NCBI GenBank assembly: GCA_002309585.1 | Contig: DBXN01000044.1 | Span: 1,799 to 16,399 of the forward strand | From: Verrucomicrobia bacterium UBA1211 | GTDB lineage: Bacteria; Verrucomicrobiota; Kiritimatiellia; RFP12; UBA1067 | Direction: 5' to 3' | DNA: 14,601 nt | Program-made: the position numbers and the translations under genes | Notes under the pieces: generated by a model | What the model was told of the DNA's origin: nothing | Database searches by the model: none | The model's input: only the letters and a program-made list of their open reading frames with translations | Shown: one piece after another, positions 11,777 through 14,601 of the stretch | Layout: every line of letters begins with the position of its first letter | How positions within the stretch are numbered: the stretch's first letter is position 1

Positions 11777-14272
11777 ATGTCGGTCAATCTCAATACCTTT
11801 CAGACGGTCGCCCGATCCGCAACTTTCGGTTCCCGCGATATAGTCGTGACGGGAGAGGATGAAGCGGCCGAGGCGCATCTCGGCCGGTTCGGCAGGGTCA
11901 CCGTCACAAAGTCCGACAAGGACGTCAACGATGCGACGATGGCGGCGTTCCGGAAGGCGCTCAGCGCCCAGTACGGGGTCTTCGGCGAGCATGCGTTCGA
12001 CACGGTGCTCGGGATCCGCCAGCAGCTGCACAAATCACTTCGGGCCGGCGATATCCAAAGGGTGTTATCGCAACTTGAGCCGCTCAAAGAACACCGGTTC
12101 ATCAACGAGATACAGCGGCAGGTCGATACCGACCCCACCCTGATGCAGCTCGGAAGCGCCGCCAAGGCGCGTGTGGTGAATGAAATTAGTGCGGCGATTC
12201 CCAGTCTGAAGGCCACCTTGCACTCCTGCCAGACGGCGGAGGCGATGACCAAGGTTGTGACCGATCTCATCCGCGCCCATACCGATCCGCTGGTCAATGA
12301 GCTGGTTCCCGGTGGGCGGATTTCGTCGCTGGGCGCCAACATTGGCGCGGGACAGGTCGAGAAAGAGCCCGAACCGAACGCGCCGACCGGATTGAAGCGG
12401 CTTAAAGTTTCGCTCAAGAGCATGTTCGGGGTGAAGGACGCCTCGGTGGAGGATCGCGTCAGGTCCGGCGAGATCGGTGTCGGGATGCGTATCAACTACG
12501 GGAAGAACCCCATTCTTTTCGAGAAGCTCAAGACCAACGGGGTCGAGCCGGGGTTCATCTTCAAGAACGACTGGTCGCCGGATGACACGCGCGGGTTGAT
12601 GGCCGATGTCTTCTCGGCCGACAGCCGGGCCAGCCTGCAGAAGCTCATCGACAACGCGCCGCCTGGTTCCAAGTTGAAGGAAGCCGCCGACCGCCAGGCG
12701 TCTTTCCGGGAATTGGGGCTTCTGGTCGGCCGCTCCCATCCGCTGGGGGTCGCGTTCGCGGCGGAGTATGTACTCGCCAAAGAGCTTGAGAACCCGGATA
12801 GCGCCCTGTGGAAGGCGTTCCATGACGCTTTCCCGGGTCTTACCGTAGATGATCTCTTCCCCGCCGATTTCAACGCGGAACCGTCTGCGGAACAGAAACG
12901 GAATCTGGTCGATGTGAAATCGAAGCTCTTTGTCCAGATCCGCGAAGCGGTGATGCATTTCGACAAGGCCGATCCCGCCTATGACAAATGTTCGGTCTTC
13001 CATCATTTCTCCGACCGCAACATCGCCAAGTTGGATTACAACGAGAATGACCGCGTGTTCACGAGGGGAGCGGGAAGTTCGGGGCTTTTGCGTCTGCCGG
13101 AGCGCACCTCCATCAAGGGCGGCGCCGTCAAAGGCACCTTCTTCCGGGCATTCCGGCTCACGACTCCGACTTCGGCGTCCGCAGGCGCTGTCGCGGAGGC
13201 GCTTGCAAACGACCTGACCCGCCTCATGGGTGTCCCCGCGCAGGAGCTTTCGATCATGCGCGGGCAATACTCCGACGGCCGCCCGAAAATGATGCTGGAG
13301 GCGAAGTTCGCGGACGGGTATCACGATTTCGAGGATGTTTACCTGAAGGACGGGCGGATTGTTCCTCCCACAGGTGAGCAGGTTGAGCCCCTCGGCAAAT
13401 ACAAGGCGATGTTCCTGGTGCTGGCCGACCGCGATGCCGTCGGTTCGCACGGACAGAACAAAGGTATCCGGGGCGGCCGTTTCTTCGCGATCGATCCCGG
13501 CCACTCGCTGGAGAAGAACGGGAAGGATCTGGAGATTCACGACAACCTCTCCTTCCGCGACACCAAAACGGTGACGTTGGAGAAACGGTTTCTCAACTTC
13601 TCGGTCTTCGACGACGACACCCGGTTCGCGAAGTTTCAGGGTGTCATCCAACTGCGGGATTTGGTCGCATCCGGCAAGGCCCATGATCTCTTCATCGACT
13701 ACGCGAAACAGTTCGATTCCCATCAGGAGGGGCTTACGGACAGTGAAGTGAAGATCTACAAGAAGGTCGAAGAGCGGATTGAAGCGATGGAGAAGGAGTT
13801 CGACGCGAATATGGCGAAGCTCCTGGATGTCTTCGGGCCGCAGATCTCGCTCTATGACGCGCTCGCAAATGATGGCGCGGCGATGCAGGAGGGGGCGATC
13901 GAGACGATCGAGAATCTGGAGAAGCTGACCTCGCCCACCACCTGGACCAGCGAACACGGCGAAGTGGAACTGAACCATCTGGAGGTGATCGAGAAGACGC
14001 GCATCCCCTGGTCCGCCCACGTTGAAGGCGACCAGCTGGTCTATACCAGCGGAAAGCCGATCGATGACACGGCGCACGGCCGCATTCTGGATGCGCTCTC
14101 CACAATCGGCAGCGCGAGTTATCACATTGACGAGAAGGGCGGAACCGTCATCACGATCCCCAAAAACGAGGCCGCCGCGTTCTTCGCCGCGTTCTCGGAG
14201 AACCGTGTCGCGGCCGTCACCCATCCGGATGAATATGCGGAACGTTCAGCTCGTTTGATTCAAGACACCTAA
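11777..14272 (+). CDS. Putative type III secreted effector with a kinase-like domain
   Basis: The 831-residue protein has no signal peptide or membrane helix. Its first 30 residues are Ser/Thr-rich (LNTFQTVARSATFGS), like type III export signals. Residues about 45-165 and 270-400 look helical. A region at about 425-640 carries kinase landmarks in correct order (numbered from ATG 11777): GAGSSG (431-436, GxGxxG), Lys452, Glu474 in a helix, ADRD (Asp551 and Asp553) with Asn561, then FFAIDPGHS with Asp573. Lys-to-Asp and Asn-to-Asp spacings are close to those of protein kinases. The string GRFFAIDPGH also resembles the IDFGH loop of PI3/PI4 kinases. A helical segment (about 675-720) and a small mixed C-terminal domain (about 760-815) follow. 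With the CesT-like gene 12 nt upstream, it is read as that chaperone's client, delivered to a eukaryotic cell. ATG 11771 adds two residues. Known family not recognised; kinase activity is inferred. Confidence 0.6.
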   Translation: MSVNLNTFQTVARSATFGSRDIVVTGEDEAAEAHLGRFGRVTVTKSDKDVNDATMAAFRKALSAQYGVFGEHAFDTVLGIRQQLHKSLRAGDIQRVLSQLEPLKEHRFINEIQRQVDTDPTLMQLGSAAKARVVNEISAAIPSLKATLHSCQTAEAMTKVVTDLIRAHTDPLVNELVPGGRISSLGANIGAGQVEKEPEPNAPTGLKRLKVSLKSMFGVKDASVEDRVRSGEIGVGMRINYGKNPILFEKLKTNGVEPGFIFKNDWSPDDTRGLMADVFSADSRASLQKLIDNAPPGSKLKEAADRQASFRELGLLVGRSHPLGVAFAAEYVLAKELENPDSALWKAFHDAFPGLTVDDLFPADFNAEPSAEQKRNLVDVKSKLFVQIREAVMHFDKADPAYDKCSVFHHFSDRNIAKLDYNENDRVFTRGAGSSGLLRLPERTSIKGGAVKGTFFRAFRLTTPTSASAGAVAEALANDLTRLMGVPAQELSIMRGQYSDGRPKMMLEAKFADGYHDFEDVYLKDGRIVPPTGEQVEPLGKYKAMFLVLADRDAVGSHGQNKGIRGGRFFAIDPGHSLEKNGKDLEIHDNLSFRDTKTVTLEKRFLNFSVFDDDTRFAKFQGVIQLRDLVASGKAHDLFIDYAKQFDSHQEGLTDSEVKIYKKVEERIEAMEKEFDANMAKLLDVFGPQISLYDALANDGAAMQEGAIETIENLEKLTSPTTWTSEHGEVELNHLEVIEKTRIPWSAHVEGDQLVYTSGKPIDDTAHGRILDALSTIGSASYHIDEKGGTVITIPKNEAAAFFAAFSENRVAAVTHPDEYAERSARLIQDT

Positions 14273-14287
14273 AAAAGCGGAGCAAGT

Positions 14288-14601
14288 ATGAGAAACGGGA
14301 AGTTCCCTATTCTGGCGGCTGTGTGCCTGATGGCGGCGGCCGCTGTCGCGGGACCCGCCGTGAAGCATATCGTCGTATTGGCGGATGAGTCGCGCGGGTA
14401 TTGCAGGTATATCGACCAGTTCGACCCCAGAAACTCCTTCTCGATTCCGGTGCCCCGCCCGGTGTGGGATTTGCAGCGGTGCGGGGAGAGCCGTTTCCGG
14501 TCGGTGGGCGGGAATGGATTCACGGTGGTGGATATCGAGACGCGTCGGATTGTCGATCAGTTCAAGCATCCCGCGCTGGGCGGGGTGTGTTCGGTCAGCG
14601 A
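14288..14601 (+). CDS. Exported protein, possibly beta-propeller, 3' part outside window
   Basis: An open frame of 104 codons runs from ATG 14288 off the right edge. GGAG (14279-14282) lies 5 nt before the ATG. Residues 1-21 form a Sec signal peptide (MRNGK, then a hydrophobic stretch ending AAVAG). The mature start reads KHIVVLADESRGYCRYIDQF, then PVWDLQRC and GNGFTVVDIETRRIVDQFKH. Short strands of the type 'hhh-D-x-x-T-x-x-h' with a Trp-Asp are what one sees in beta-propeller blades (WD/NHL-like or DUF6528-like). The fragment is too short to be sure. It begins 15 nt after the effector stop, so cotranscription is likely, but a Sec-exported protein need not be linked to type III secretion. 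Confidence 0.65.
   Translation, partial: MRNGKFPILAAVCLMAAAAVAGPAVKHIVVLADESRGYCRYIDQFDPRNSFSIPVPRPVWDLQRCGESRFRSVGGNGFTVVDIETRRIVDQFKHPALGGVCSVS

Noticed and set aside
12065..14224. Minus-strand open frame of 719 codons
   Set aside because: A very long antisense shadow of the effector gene, rich in Arg, His and Leu. The plus strand has the ribosome site, operon context and motif series. Long antisense frames are common in high-GC genes.

Overview
The window is GC-rich and gene-dense. It looks like a piece of an uncultured Kiritimatiellota/Verrucomicrobiota-type (PVC group) chromosome. The reasons are a large exported protein with LamG-like modules and an autotransporter-type beta-strand repeat, several Sec-exported glycosidases, a CesT-like type III secretion chaperone, and many small intergenic repeats. 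The phylum call is an inference from gene content; no 16S rRNA gene is present.

Layout. 1-2339 (minus) is the 5' part of a large secreted protein that runs off the left edge. Its promoter appears to lie back to back with that of mnmE (2721-4103, plus), the tRNA-modification GTPase. The mnmE leader holds two copies of a REPIN-like double hairpin. 4104-4678 has no gene but is packed with repeats: a hairpin behind mnmE, a roughly 180-bp element with inverted termini, a GGTTAA/polypurine repeat, and three hairpins. 4679-5170 is a small, lower-GC, membrane-anchored orphan. 5477-5561 (minus) is tRNA-Leu(UAA) with a clear sigma70-type promoter. 5769-8510 (plus) and 8513-10240 (minus) are two exported glycosidases whose stop codons are 2 bp apart. 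They are a TIM-barrel enzyme with GH5/clan-A-like catalytic motifs and a GH2 enzyme, and they probably work together on a polysaccharide or glycan outside the cytoplasm. A second GGTTAA repeat lies at 10429-10536. 10575-11195 is a YcxB-like three-helix membrane protein.

The most interesting part is 11213-14272. A well-formed promoter (TTGCAT, 17 bp, TATAGT) drives a CesT-like type III secretion chaperone. Twelve bases after it begins an 831-residue protein with no signal peptide and a Ser/Thr-rich N-terminus. This second protein carries an ordered set of kinase-like motifs: GxGxxG, Lys, Glu, DRD...N and IDPGH. The pair reads as a chaperone plus its cognate secreted effector, probably a divergent kinase-fold toxin or signalling enzyme acting in a eukaryotic host or predator. 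A truncated exported gene (14288 to the right edge) follows 15 bases later, probably in the same transcript.

Several genes share promoters of the form TTGnnn-17/18-TAnACT, some with a TGn extension of the -10 box.
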